20,513 bases of DNA from Aquirufa sp. Its GTDB lineage: Bacteria > Bacteroidota > Bacteroidia > Cytophagales > Spirosomataceae. Of this stretch, positions 7,128 through 15,647 are shown piece after piece. The stretch lies in the NCBI GenBank assembly GCA_030833145.1, contig JAURHT010000022.1, positions 1-20,513 on the forward strand, read 5' to 3'. Position numbers and translations under genes: made by a program. A model generated the notes under the pieces. That model was not told where the DNA came from, did not search any database, and saw only the letters and a program-made list of their open reading frames with translations. Position 1 is the stretch's first letter. Each line of letters starts with the position of its first letter.

Positions 7128-8372
7128 TTATCTTAATGCTCCATAAATAATATTCTCTATTTTTTCTTGGTAATCACCGTGGGAGTTAGGCGTGTGCTGT
7201 GACATAATCAACACGATCATTTTCTCCTTCGGGTCAGCCCAATAGGTCGTTCCATAGTAGCCACCCCAAGCAAAGGATCCTTTGTTGCGCATCTTGCGAT
7301 TCGCTGATTTTTCGCCCGTGATTTGGAACCCTAAACCATAATCATCATTGCCCATATTGAAGTTCGGGCTCACCATCAATTCTGCCGTACGACGTCCAAT
7401 AAGCTGTTTTCCGTTGTATTTACCGCCGTTCAAAATGCATTGCAAGAAGATCGCATAGTCAAATGCTGTAGACGAAAGTCCAGCTCCGCCAGAGAAGAAT
7501 TTCTTCTTAAACAAAGGGTAGTTCGGGTTGATACCGCGGTAGGTAGGCGACCACGGGATGATTTGGTTCTGCTCATTTTCCGTGTATACCGTAGGCAAGC
7601 GCGATCCCTTATCCGCCGGCAAATTGAAGTAGGTGTCTTTCATTCCTAATGGGATGAAGATGTGGTTTGTTAAATAGGCTTCCAAAGTCTCTCCGCTGAT
7701 CACCTCGATCAAACAGCCTAACACATCCGTGTTCAAGCCATAGGTGAATTTTTCACCTGGATTGTGGATCAAAGGCAAGGTGCCTAATTTTGTGATTGCC
7801 TGCAATAAGGTGGTTCCATTGTCGCCAAGGCCAGATGGAACACCCGCTTTAGCATAAATCGCCTTCATTTTTTCGGATCCGATTCCCGCGTAGTCTAAGC
7901 CTGAAGAGTGCGTTAATAAATCGCGGAAAGTGATCTCGCGCTTCGCTGGTTCCGAGGTATAGCTCGTGTCAGCGGCATTGAAATCTTTCAATACGCGAGG
8001 TGATTTGAAGGACGGAAGGAAGTCAGAGATTGGTTGATCTAAGCGTAATTTTCCTTGTTCAAAAAGCTGCAAGATGCCTAGGCTGGTTAGGGCTTTGGTC
8101 TGTGACATGATGCGGAAGATTGCGTCTGCCGGCATCGGTTTTTTGCTCGCCAAATCCGCATAGCCATGGCCCTTGTAATGTACCAATTGATTGTTCTTCA
8201 CAATCAAAGTAACCGCTCCCACCAAGTGGTTTTTCTCCACATAGGATTTCAATAAAACATCTACCGCTTCGAGTTTTTTGGCATCAAAATCTGCCGTGGG
8301 CTGTACCACCGGCGATAACACTTGCGCCGCTAGGGAAAGCGGAAGCAAGAAGAGTATTAAGAGTTTTTTCAT
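7128..8372 (-). CDS. Serine hydrolase, class C beta-lactamase fold (family VIII esterase-like)
   Basis: A 414-residue exported protein with a signal peptide (1-16, ending LAAQ). The beta-lactamase/transpeptidase-like fold is shown by the SxxK motif SQTK at 90-93 with nucleophile S90, the Tyr motif at Y211 in FTYGLNTDVLG, and WGG at 369-371 in the position of the KTG box. WGG is characteristic of EstB-type family VIII esterases rather than true AmpC enzymes, so ester or amide hydrolysis is more likely than drug resistance. The ATG overlaps the stop of the hydroxylase-family gene by 4 nt, making it the last gene of a minus-strand run that ends at the shared terminator. Natural substrate unknown. 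Confidence 0.88.
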   Translation of the reverse strand: MKKLLILFLLPLSLAAQVLSPVVQPTADFDAKKLEAVDVLLKSYVEKNHLVGAVTLIVKNNQLVHYKGHGYADLASKKPMPADAIFRIMSQTKALTSLGILQLFEQGKLRLDQPISDFLPSFKSPRVLKDFNAADTSYTSEPAKREITFRDLLTHSSGLDYAGIGSEKMKAIYAKAGVPSGLGDNGTTLLQAITKLGTLPLIHNPGEKFTYGLNTDVLGCLIEVISGETLEAYLTNHIFIPLGMKDTYFNLPADKGSRLPTVYTENEQNQIIPWSPTYRGINPNYPLFKKKFFSGGAGLSSTAFDYAIFLQCILNGGKYNGKQLIGRRTAELMVSPNFNMGNDDYGLGFQITGEKSANRKMRNKGSFAWGGYYGTTYWADPKEKMIVLIMSQHTPNSHGDYQEKIENIIYGALR

Positions 8373-9184
8373 TCGTCTGTTTTGATTTTCGAGTTAAAAG
8401 GAAGGTTTAATTGGTAGGCAAAGGATTGGTCTTTGTCGTTTTCTAATACGTCCAAACCGTACTTGATTTTCTCCATCGGCGTGGCATCAAACGTACCAAA
8501 AAGGCGATCCCAAAAAGCGAAGATATTTCCATAGTTCGAATCCGTCTGAGGGCGCTCGAAGTGGTGGTGTACCTTGTGCATATTAGGTGAAATGATCACA
8601 TAGGAAAGGGCCTTGTCCAGCCAAAGTGGCAAACTGATATTCGCGTGATTGAACTGGGAAAGAACGACGCTGAGGCTTTGGTACAAAAACACGATCCACA
8701 TAGGCGCGCCACACACCAAAATCGCCAAAATCGCGAAGACCGCGCGAATCACACTCTCGCCCGGATGGTGGCGATTCGCCGTGGTCGTGTCCACCTGCGT
8801 GTCCGCGTGGTGCACCATGTGAAACTTCCAAAGCACCTTGATTTTATGTTCAATCAAATGCACTAAATAGGCTCCCACTAAATCCATCAGCAATAAACCC
8901 ACGATTAAAAAGGCCCAGCTAGGCATCGCAAACCAGTGCAAAATGCCAAAATTCGCCTCAACCGTCCAATCACTTGCCTTCACTAACAGCACCGCAAAAG
9001 GGAAGTTAATCGCAATGGTCGTAAAGGTTAAAAAGAGGTTCAACTTCGCGTGAACCCATTTATTTCCTTTGAAATTCACTAAGGGGATTCCCGTTTCAAT
9101 CAACCAAAAGAACATAATTCCCCCAGCTAAAATCAAGCCGCGGTGAGCACTGGGAATGGTGGCAAAATACGATTCAATCATCAT
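8369..9184 (-). CDS. Sterol desaturase / fatty acid hydroxylase family membrane protein
   Basis: A 271-residue integral membrane protein of the FA_hydroxylase family (PF04116), with four or more hydrophobic segments. The di-iron histidine clusters are intact: HxxxH at 109-113 (HLIEH), HxxHH at 122-126 (HMVHH), NRHHP at 138-141, NHANI at 179-183, and HxxHHH at 203-208. Enzymes of this family use oxygen to hydroxylate or desaturate lipids in the inner membrane. The particular lipid here is unknown; bacterial relatives act on sterols, carotenoids, or fatty acyl chains of ornithine or sphingolipids. The first ATG (9182-9184) overlaps the upstream stop as ATGA; a second ATG follows at once. It lies between a T9SS cargo and a secreted esterase, overlapping both by 4 nt. 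Confidence 0.88.
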   Translation of the reverse strand: MMIESYFATIPSAHRGLILAGGIMFFWLIETGIPLVNFKGNKWVHAKLNLFLTFTTIAINFPFAVLLVKASDWTVEANFGILHWFAMPSWAFLIVGLLLMDLVGAYLVHLIEHKIKVLWKFHMVHHADTQVDTTTANRHHPGESVIRAVFAILAILVCGAPMWIVFLYQSLSVVLSQFNHANISLPLWLDKALSYVIISPNMHKVHHHFERPQTDSNYGNIFAFWDRLFGTFDATPMEKIKYGLDVLENDKDQSFAYQLNLPFNSKIKTDE

Positions 9185-12051
9185 TTTTTAACGTTACGTA
9201 AGACATAAACAAAGTTTTTCACGGTCGGTCTTTTGTCATAAAAGTCCAAAATATAATAGTAGGTTCCGTCCGGAACAGAACCCGTTTTCTCAAACAAAGA
9301 AGTGCCCTTGGATGTTTCGCCGGCCCAATTGTTTTGGTAATTATCCGTCTCATACACTAAACTTCCCACCCGATCAAAGATCGAAATGTGGTTCGGAATA
9401 GGCTTCGTTAATAGGCCCTCAAAGATTAAGAAATCATTTTTCCCATCCCCGTTAGGCGAAATTCCTTGCGGCTCGAAGAACGGACAAGGATCTGGATCCA
9501 ATCGATTTTCGATCCCATCGCCATCGCAATCCGGCTTGTACTTCAAGGGATTTTCCTCATCCTCATCATAAATTCCATCGCCATCCGTATCCAATGTTCC
9601 CGCTGATAAAACAGTCACCGTTAAGGATGTCGTGCTATTACAACCTGTATTATTTGTTCCCTTAATCGAATAGGTCGTCGTCTTAATCGGATTCGCAATC
9701 ACCACGGCTTTATCCACCGCCGAAAGTCCATAGCGCGGCGACCAAGCATAACGATCCGCACCGGAAGCCGTAATCGTAAGGCTGGACCAGCGAACCACTT
9801 GCGCCGGATTAGGTACAAACGTAATGACTGGAATAGGGTTAATCACGACCACCGTTCCGGAACTGTAGGCCGTTCCGCAGACCGGTTGCGTGATCACCGC
9901 GCGGAAATATTTTGTATTAGGCAAGTTAGTCGCCGTATAACTCGAATCCGTGTTCGTGATGTCTGCCACCCCTACCAAGAAATCCGGCGTATCTGCGGAT
10001 TGCCATTTCGAAATCGTCCCGATGTGCCCGCTTAACTTCATTAATTGGCTATTCTTATCTCCACAAAATGTGCCGGTTCCCGTTAATTTTCCACCAGCAA
10101 TTTCCTCCGTTCGAATGACAACAGAGTTCGTGAATTCTAAACTATCTAGTGATGAACGTGCGCCACGGCGGTAATAATAGACCGTTTTCGAAAGCGGTGG
10201 TGTATATGTTTTTGCGGTTGCACCGGGAATCTGCGTGAAGCTGATATTGTCCGTACTCACCTGCCAAATATAGGTGATGGGTCTAGGGACGCCGTAGGCG
10301 TCTATTTTAGACGTTAATGGCGAGGGTTTAGCCGGGTAACAGAGGGATTGATCGGAGGCAATTTCACCAGGCCAAAGATAGGGCAATATCGTCACCGTGT
10401 CTTTCTGGACCGCATTCGACCCATTAATCGTGAAGCTGATGATCGCCGTACCTGCCGTGATACCACCGGTTAAGATGGCAGTATAGGTTCCGTTGTTATT
10501 GTTCACCACAGCGGAAACGGTTCCTAAAGTGGATGAAATCGTCACTAGGCCGCCATTACCGGTCAAATTATTGCCTTTGAAATCTTTTAATTGGACGAAA
10601 ATGGTGGAGTAATCCTTGTTGTTTGCCTTAATGATTTTAGGGCTCGCATTGATGGTTGAAGTCGTCGTATCTGAGACATTCGGAACAGATCCGCAGAGGT
10701 CGATGGTGGGGGTTTGGTCGCAGTTGAAGATCGGTTCTTTGGCATCAAAAGATGTTCCATCGCCCATCGAACCATTAATCCGGTGGCCTACATAGCAGAA
10801 TTTCGAGCTGCCTTCCTTCACATATAACAAGGTGTGGCCGCCCATTTCCGCAAAGAGCGCCTTGTCCGTCCCCTGATTAAATCCTCCCGCCAGACCCGGA
10901 TCGTAGGACGCGTTCTCAACTGGCCTGCCTAACATATTGCGAGCATTATACCCCCAAGAGTATAAATCGCCTGCCTTAGTGATAGCCGAGGCTGCTGGAA
11001 CGGAATTACTGTGTTCCTGGACGGTGACGAAAATGACGTTTGTAAGGAAATCATTAGGGGCCGCTGATTTTTGGGCTTGAACCCAGGTTAGGTGCACTAA
11101 ATCGCGTGTAAAGGCACCGCACTGGTAATTTTTATTATCCCCCATTGCGTAGAGATTCCCTGAATTACTCAAGACATAATACGTGTTGTATGAGCTCCCT
11201 CCAGTAATTCCACCCGTCACCCCGATCATCTTGATCCCTTTCGTTTTCACGTCTGCAGGCAACGTCATCTCGGTAGCATACGAACGATAAGCGGATCCTG
11301 TGCCGTCACCCAAAAAGGTCGTAGCTCCCCAAGTGTATAATTTACCGTCGTTCGTTTCAGCAACGAATGCATTATAATTCACCCCTGCAGATTGGCCACG
11401 CACATTTTTTACTCCCGTTAAATACGTAGTTGCATTCAACTTCACCCGTTGCCAACTATTCATACCAGTTGTGCCTTGAGCCGCTCCGTTCCCGTCTATT
11501 GCCCCTGATAAATAGCCTAAGACGTATACGTCGCCTGATTTACTTAATAAGACCAAAGTCCGGTAAACGGCAAATAGCATCTTTACATCCTGCGGTTCTA
11601 ATCCCATGGGTAAACCGATAGGCGAAGAACCGGTGGGAGGCGTGATTTGGGCAACCCCTGCTGAGGTCGTCAACGTAGGACTAAAAAGTGACCCCACTGC
11701 ACCCCAAGCAAATAAACCCGTGGAAGTTAGTACCGCAGCCTGATCAATGGACGCTCCTGTATTTGTGCCTCCAATGCCCGCTTTGTAGATGGTTCCGGAT
11801 ATGCCAGCATAATTCGTTGAGTTGATTTCCAAAGGGGTTAATTGCCCCGTTAAACCCGATGGAGCCATATTAGCCCCCCAGATGGAGTATTCTCCCGTAC
11901 TCTTAATAGCGACCGAGGCATGATAACCACTTATAATCTTATCGTAAGGATCGTTTACGTTGCATTGGGCAACGGCGTCGAGCGCGCCACAAAAAAATAG
12001 GATCATCCAGCCCCATACCCTAAAGTAATAGATTGTGCTAGATGATCCCAT
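9181..12051 (-). CDS. Large T9SS type B cargo: RCC1-like propeller plus Ig-like domains
   Basis: A 956-residue exported protein. After a signal peptide (about 1-29, ending AVAQ) come RCC1-like repeats (about 35-440) with recurring units such as GEYSIWGAN, GLFAWGAVG, GKLYTWGATTF and GDLYSWGYNARN. Next are a Big_1/invasin-like domain (about 458-555), three Ig-like segments (about 560-816), thrombospondin-type-3 calcium loops DTDGDGIYDED and DCDGDGIENRLD (821-852), and a C-terminal gliding-motility-type sorting domain (about 860-956) opening with FFEPQGISPNGDGKNDFLIF. That last domain is the type B T9SS signal (TIGR04131/CHU_C), so the protein is likely secreted or held at the cell surface, perhaps as an adhesin. 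An internal Met16 could also start it. The gene sits 55 bp after the OmpA gene and overlaps the next gene by 4 nt. Confidence 0.88.
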   Translation of the reverse strand: MGSSSTIYYFRVWGWMILFFCGALDAVAQCNVNDPYDKIISGYHASVAIKSTGEYSIWGANMAPSGLTGQLTPLEINSTNYAGISGTIYKAGIGGTNTGASIDQAAVLTSTGLFAWGAVGSLFSPTLTTSAGVAQITPPTGSSPIGLPMGLEPQDVKMLFAVYRTLVLLSKSGDVYVLGYLSGAIDGNGAAQGTTGMNSWQRVKLNATTYLTGVKNVRGQSAGVNYNAFVAETNDGKLYTWGATTFLGDGTGSAYRSYATEMTLPADVKTKGIKMIGVTGGITGGSSYNTYYVLSNSGNLYAMGDNKNYQCGAFTRDLVHLTWVQAQKSAAPNDFLTNVIFVTVQEHSNSVPAASAITKAGDLYSWGYNARNMLGRPVENASYDPGLAGGFNQGTDKALFAEMGGHTLLYVKEGSSKFCYVGHRINGSMGDGTSFDAKEPIFNCDQTPTIDLCGSVPNVSDTTTSTINASPKIIKANNKDYSTIFVQLKDFKGNNLTGNGGLVTISSTLGTVSAVVNNNNGTYTAILTGGITAGTAIISFTINGSNAVQKDTVTILPYLWPGEIASDQSLCYPAKPSPLTSKIDAYGVPRPITYIWQVSTDNISFTQIPGATAKTYTPPLSKTVYYYRRGARSSLDSLEFTNSVVIRTEEIAGGKLTGTGTFCGDKNSQLMKLSGHIGTISKWQSADTPDFLVGVADITNTDSSYTATNLPNTKYFRAVITQPVCGTAYSSGTVVVINPIPVITFVPNPAQVVRWSSLTITASGADRYAWSPRYGLSAVDKAVVIANPIKTTTYSIKGTNNTGCNSTTSLTVTVLSAGTLDTDGDGIYDEDEENPLKYKPDCDGDGIENRLDPDPCPFFEPQGISPNGDGKNDFLIFEGLLTKPIPNHISIFDRVGSLVYETDNYQNNWAGETSKGTSLFEKTGSVPDGTYYYILDFYDKRPTVKNFVYVLRNVKK

Positions 12052-12106
12052 GTATAAATATCAATTTGTTTAGAGCTTAAATATAGCCTTAAAATATTGA
12101 AATTTA

Positions 12107-13276
12107 TTATTTGATGATTCTAATTTCGATGCGACGGTTCAGCGCCATTCCAGCCTTCGTTTTATTCGAAGCCACTGGCTTATCCTCCCCATAGGCATTT
12201 ACTTTAAGGCGAGAAGCCGAGATTCCGTTTTTCACTAGGAATTTCGCTGCCCCTTGCGCTCTAAAGCGAGATGCTTTCAAGTTATTTTTCGACGTACCAA
12301 AGGCGTCTGAGTGACCATCAATGCGCACATTAATTTCTGGACGAGCTGTTAACGCAGAAGCCACTACTTTTAATTTCTCTTGTGACTCTTCCGTTAATTC
12401 CCATTTATTATTCATGTATAAAATAGTCGTTTCTGCCATGGCTTCTTGATCCGACTTTAACTGCGCCGCTGCTTTTGCTTCTGCGTCAGCTTTCGCGATG
12501 GCCTCGGCTTTTGCTTTCGCTTCTGCCTCCGCTTTCGCGATAGCCTCTGCCTTTTCTTTAGCCTCAGCTGCCGCTTTCTTAGCTGCCGCCTCGCGAGCGA
12601 TTCGATCTTGCTCTGCCGCCTCTGCTGCTGCTTTCGCCGCTGCCTCTTCCGCTGCTTTTGTTGCCGCAATCGCTGCCTCCTCATCCATTTTCTTCTTAGC
12701 TGCTTTGAAACCGAAATGATACACTAAACCAAACGAAGTGCTGTTATTCGATCCTCTAACTGATGCTATTTTCACCCCTGCTTCCGTAGATTGAGCCATC
12801 GGAATCGCTAAATTCGATTGTACAATGACAGAGAAGTTTTTCGATACTTTCAGATCTAAACCTAAACCACCCAAGGCACTTAATTCATACGCATTCCCTG
12901 GGAAACCATAGTCGCGACGCGCGAAGGCTTCCGCCCCGATTTGGAAGAAAGGATTAAAAACCGAGGTCTTTTTCCGGGGGATTAAGAAGTAACGCATGTT
13001 AGCGCCTGCTGAGATAAATTTACCATTCCAGCTTCCTGGACTAAAAAAATCACCCTGAAAACCAGCCAAACCCGTGTAAACCACATCCATATTCGCGGAT
13101 TTGCGCTTCGAAAATTGCACTCCAAGGTTCGTGAAAGCATTGAATTCATCCTTTCCCGTTAAGCGGTTATTTGTCCATAAGTCAGTTGGTCCGCCTATGA
13201 TGACTATTGATTTGTCGTTTTCTTGTGCTGCGATTGTTCCGCTTAGCAGCAATAAACCTAGTAAGATTTTTTTCAT
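12107..13276 (-). CDS. OmpA-family outer membrane protein with Ala-rich coiled-coil linker
   Basis: A 389-residue protein in three parts. A signal peptide (1-18, ending IAAQ) leads into a beta-barrel-like N-terminal domain with alternating hydrophobic and aromatic strands (about 20-190, ending YHFGF). A long charged Ala/Lys/Glu coiled coil follows (about 192-280), resembling the TolA stalk. The C-terminal OmpA peptidoglycan-binding domain (about 283-389) has DGHSDAFG at 320-327 and NRRIEI at 380-385. The protein probably anchors the outer membrane to the peptidoglycan across an extended linker. It starts 6 bp after the O-antigen ligase gene, in the same operon. The linker contains a 14-residue tandem repeat. 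Confidence 0.9.
   Translation of the reverse strand: MKKILLGLLLLSGTIAAQENDKSIVIIGGPTDLWTNNRLTGKDEFNAFTNLGVQFSKRKSANMDVVYTGLAGFQGDFFSPGSWNGKFISAGANMRYFLIPRKKTSVFNPFFQIGAEAFARRDYGFPGNAYELSALGGLGLDLKVSKNFSVIVQSNLAIPMAQSTEAGVKIASVRGSNNSTSFGLVYHFGFKAAKKKMDEEAAIAATKAAEEAAAKAAAEAAEQDRIAREAAAKKAAAEAKEKAEAIAKAEAEAKAKAEAIAKADAEAKAAAQLKSDQEAMAETTILYMNNKWELTEESQEKLKVVASALTARPEINVRIDGHSDAFGTSKNNLKASRFRAQGAAKFLVKNGISASRLKVNAYGEDKPVASNKTKAGMALNRRIEIRIIK
12470..12553 (-). repeat. Two-copy 42-bp tandem repeat in OmpA linker
   Basis: Residues 242-255 (KAEAIAKAEAEAKA) and 256-269 (KAEAIAKADAEAKA) of the OmpA protein are a direct duplication with one Glu-to-Asp difference. At DNA level the second copy is shifted by 42 bp; GCTTTCGCGAT recurs at 12489 and 12531. 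It extends the coiled coil and could vary in length by slippage. Confidence 0.85.
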
Positions 13277-13282
13277 AATTGT

Positions 13283-15565
13283 TTATTTGCAATGCTGCGC
13301 AATAGCCGCTGCAGCATCAGGGTAGCCTTTTGCTTGTGATCTGTTAAAACTGGCACAGGCATCTGCTTTCTTACCTATTGAAAGCTGAGACATACCCGCA
13401 AAGTACGCTGATTTTCCGGTATTATTTCCCGGGTGTTGTTCGGATTTGGCAAAATAGAACAAACTTTCTGCAAACTTGCGGCCCGCATAGTAGCAGATTC
13501 CCACGTTTTCTAGGTGAGAAAAATTACCCGGATCCAGTTGTGAAAGTTCCTTATAAATGGCTGCCGCTTGCACGTATTTTCCTTTCACGAATAAAGCATT
13601 TCCTTTCGCCGTCAAGCCCTGCAAATCACGGTTGCCTCCGCGCAACAAGTTTTTTGTTGGATTCAAAATCGCCGTGTCCGCTGGGAATTTCTTCAAGGTC
13701 TTTTCTAATTGCGCCAGCAAGTTTTTATCAGCGCCCTGCTTCACTTCGAACATGCCTAATAAGTATTGATTCCAGACCAAAGCGTTGTCATTATGTACGT
13801 CCAAAGACACCTGCAAGGCGCGATTGATCTCGTTCGTGTCCTTGAGTTTCGCAGACGTGAAAATCATATTCTTGTAATAGCTGGACGCGCGTGGCCAGGC
13901 ATCGAAGGCGCGTTTGGCATAGAAATGAGCCGAATCCATTTTGTTCAAAGAGGCATAAATGGAAGTGCGCAAGAAGTCGTTATAATGCAAGAATGGATTA
14001 TCGTTTTCGCTCTCCTTCAATACGCGCAAGGCGTCATCAAAACGCTTATCGCGTATATAATAACGCGATAGCATCGCTTTCATGGGTAAAGTGGAAGACG
14101 AAAGATTCGGGATGTCCGGCAATTTTTCGACCTCGATGGTCGCCATTTTAGGATCTGCATTCACTTCACCCATCACAAATTTTTGGATCTTCAAGGACTC
14201 AAAGGTTTCGTTCGCGATGTAGATGGCTGGGGCTAAAAGGGCGGCCCCGGCTATGAGGTAAATAAAGGGAAGTGCTCGTAGGTTGCGGGAGGTTTTGTCC
14301 AAAGGAATTAATACCAAAGCCGCCGCCATCGACAGCATTGTCTGCATCGCTGTTCGTTCTGCTGGGAAGTTCAATAGCGCATCCACGCCGTAACAGGTAA
14401 CGGCTAAAAAAGCGATGATGACCATCAGTTCGTCGCCACGTTTTTGGGCTAAAAAATGCAGCGTATAATAGAAAAGCAGCAGGAATAATCCAGCGAAACA
14501 AAGTCCGCCTAACAGACCTAAATCCGCAAACATTTCGATGAAATCATTGTGCGCATGATACGGCACAAACAGCTCGTTCGCGAGCTCGCGTTCGTATGGA
14601 ATGGAAGCTAATTTCCAGTTGCCATAACCGGCTCCTAAAATGGGATTGTGAAGCGCATAATCCGTGGCAGTTCCCCAGAGGTGAATCCGGGAATTTTGCT
14701 CAGAGGCGATATTGATGTCACCAATACGCTTCGTGACCGTGCCATAGCCTCCTGCATTTTCTTGCCCAGCCACCGCTAATTTCAAGCGCATGTTCGCCGC
14801 AAAAATCGCGAGAACCGCAGGCAATAAAACGAAAAGAAGTGCCGGTTTTAGAGCGGCTTTTTTCTTCCAAATCAGCCCAGCAAAAAACAAGACCGTAATC
14901 AAGGCGAAACCCACATAAGTGGAACGGGTATTCATTAAAAAAAGCCCAAAAGTTCCTAAAAATAGGGCGATTATTCCAGCGATTTTGCCTAGCCATTTGG
15001 CAGACATAATCACATACATCGCAAAGGGAAAAAGAATCAATAAGGTCGCGGCGGTCACGTTCTTATTCCCATGGTATTTATTCAGGCCTAAAATGGCTGC
15101 GTCCAGATCCATCGTGCGCAAATTCGCGCTGAAACCTTTGATCACATAGATGGCATCAAAGAACAAAAAGGCCGTAATCGCATACGCAATGCCCGTAAAT
15201 AGAAATGCACGGTCTTGGTTATAATAGAGAATCGAGAGATTCAAAAAGACGAAATAAGTGGTAATCAATCGGGCCAAAGTCACCAGCGTCTCCGTGGGAT
15301 TAATCGCATAGCCATACGAGCCAATCGCCCAGAAAACCAACAGCGAAAACACCCACGTAAATTTGTAGGAGAGCACCTGATTTATCGCCTCCTCATATAC
15401 TTTATAGCGTAGACCGATGAAGGCCAAAATCCCTAAACTCAAGCTGCTCGAATACAACCACTGCGCACCCATCACGTCCGATCCGCCCATGTCTGGGATG
15501 AAGTAGACGGCCAGGTAGAGGACGCTACAGAGGATGGCGATGAAGGAGGAGAGGGTGAGTTTCAT
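13283..15565 (-). CDS. O-antigen ligase/polymerase-like membrane protein with C-terminal TPRs
   Basis: A 760-residue protein. Residues 1-450 hold about 11-12 hydrophobic helices with the Wzy_C/O-antigen ligase (PF04932) features: NTRSTYVGF at 212-220, a periplasmic loop with NPILGAGYGNW at 307-317, and YHAHNDFIEMFADLGLLG at 336-353. Residues 460-760 are soluble and contain TPR-like helices, for example RFDDALRVLKESEND and GKYVQAAAIYKELSQLDPGN. The enzyme class joins or polymerises undecaprenyl-linked glycans on the periplasmic face, and some relatives glycosylate proteins. The TPR tail suggests a protein partner. It is first in the minus-strand run and lies 6 bp before the OmpA gene. Whether it acts as a ligase or a polymerase cannot be told from the sequence. 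Confidence 0.88.
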   Translation of the reverse strand: MKLTLSSFIAILCSVLYLAVYFIPDMGGSDVMGAQWLYSSSLSLGILAFIGLRYKVYEEAINQVLSYKFTWVFSLLVFWAIGSYGYAINPTETLVTLARLITTYFVFLNLSILYYNQDRAFLFTGIAYAITAFLFFDAIYVIKGFSANLRTMDLDAAILGLNKYHGNKNVTAATLLILFPFAMYVIMSAKWLGKIAGIIALFLGTFGLFLMNTRSTYVGFALITVLFFAGLIWKKKAALKPALLFVLLPAVLAIFAANMRLKLAVAGQENAGGYGTVTKRIGDINIASEQNSRIHLWGTATDYALHNPILGAGYGNWKLASIPYERELANELFVPYHAHNDFIEMFADLGLLGGLCFAGLFLLLFYYTLHFLAQKRGDELMVIIAFLAVTCYGVDALLNFPAERTAMQTMLSMAAALVLIPLDKTSRNLRALPFIYLIAGAALLAPAIYIANETFESLKIQKFVMGEVNADPKMATIEVEKLPDIPNLSSSTLPMKAMLSRYYIRDKRFDDALRVLKESENDNPFLHYNDFLRTSIYASLNKMDSAHFYAKRAFDAWPRASSYYKNMIFTSAKLKDTNEINRALQVSLDVHNDNALVWNQYLLGMFEVKQGADKNLLAQLEKTLKKFPADTAILNPTKNLLRGGNRDLQGLTAKGNALFVKGKYVQAAAIYKELSQLDPGNFSHLENVGICYYAGRKFAESLFYFAKSEQHPGNNTGKSAYFAGMSQLSIGKKADACASFNRSQAKGYPDAAAAIAQHCK

Positions 15566-15647
15566 GGGGGTAAATATAAGCTTTCAAAGCCGAAACAGGC
15601 ATGACTCCTAGCCAATATTTGGAAAATTTAGCTTAATTTTAGGCTAG
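15566..15647. promoter_or_regulatory. Divergent regulatory region with CAATATTTGG box and nested inverted repeats
   Basis: An 82-bp spacer between the divergent O-antigen ligase and regulator genes. CAATATTTGG lies at 15613-15622, 25 nt before the regulator ATG. CTAGCC (15608-15613) and GGCTAG (15642-15647) form an outer inverted repeat that abuts the ATG, and AAAATT (15623-15628) with AATTTT (15635-15640) form an inner one. The box recurs upstream of the first phosphatase gene. A role as operator or promoter core is inference. Confidence 0.4.

Noticed and set aside
7128..8372. AmpC-type beta-lactamase
   Set aside because: The fold is shared, but WGG replaces the KTG box and the SQTK/YGLN context matches family VIII esterases, so a resistance function is not supported.
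12091..12099. CAATATTTT on the minus strand before the RCC1-like gene as a third copy of the shared box
   Set aside because: Only eight bases match, it lacks the GG, and it lies about 39 nt from the start codon instead of 25-26.
12457..12719. Open frames on both strands within the OmpA gene (Arg/Gln-rich and Ala/Ser-rich proteins)
   Set aside because: They are low-complexity readings of the Ala/Lys/Glu coiled-coil repeat in other frames, with no independent start signals.
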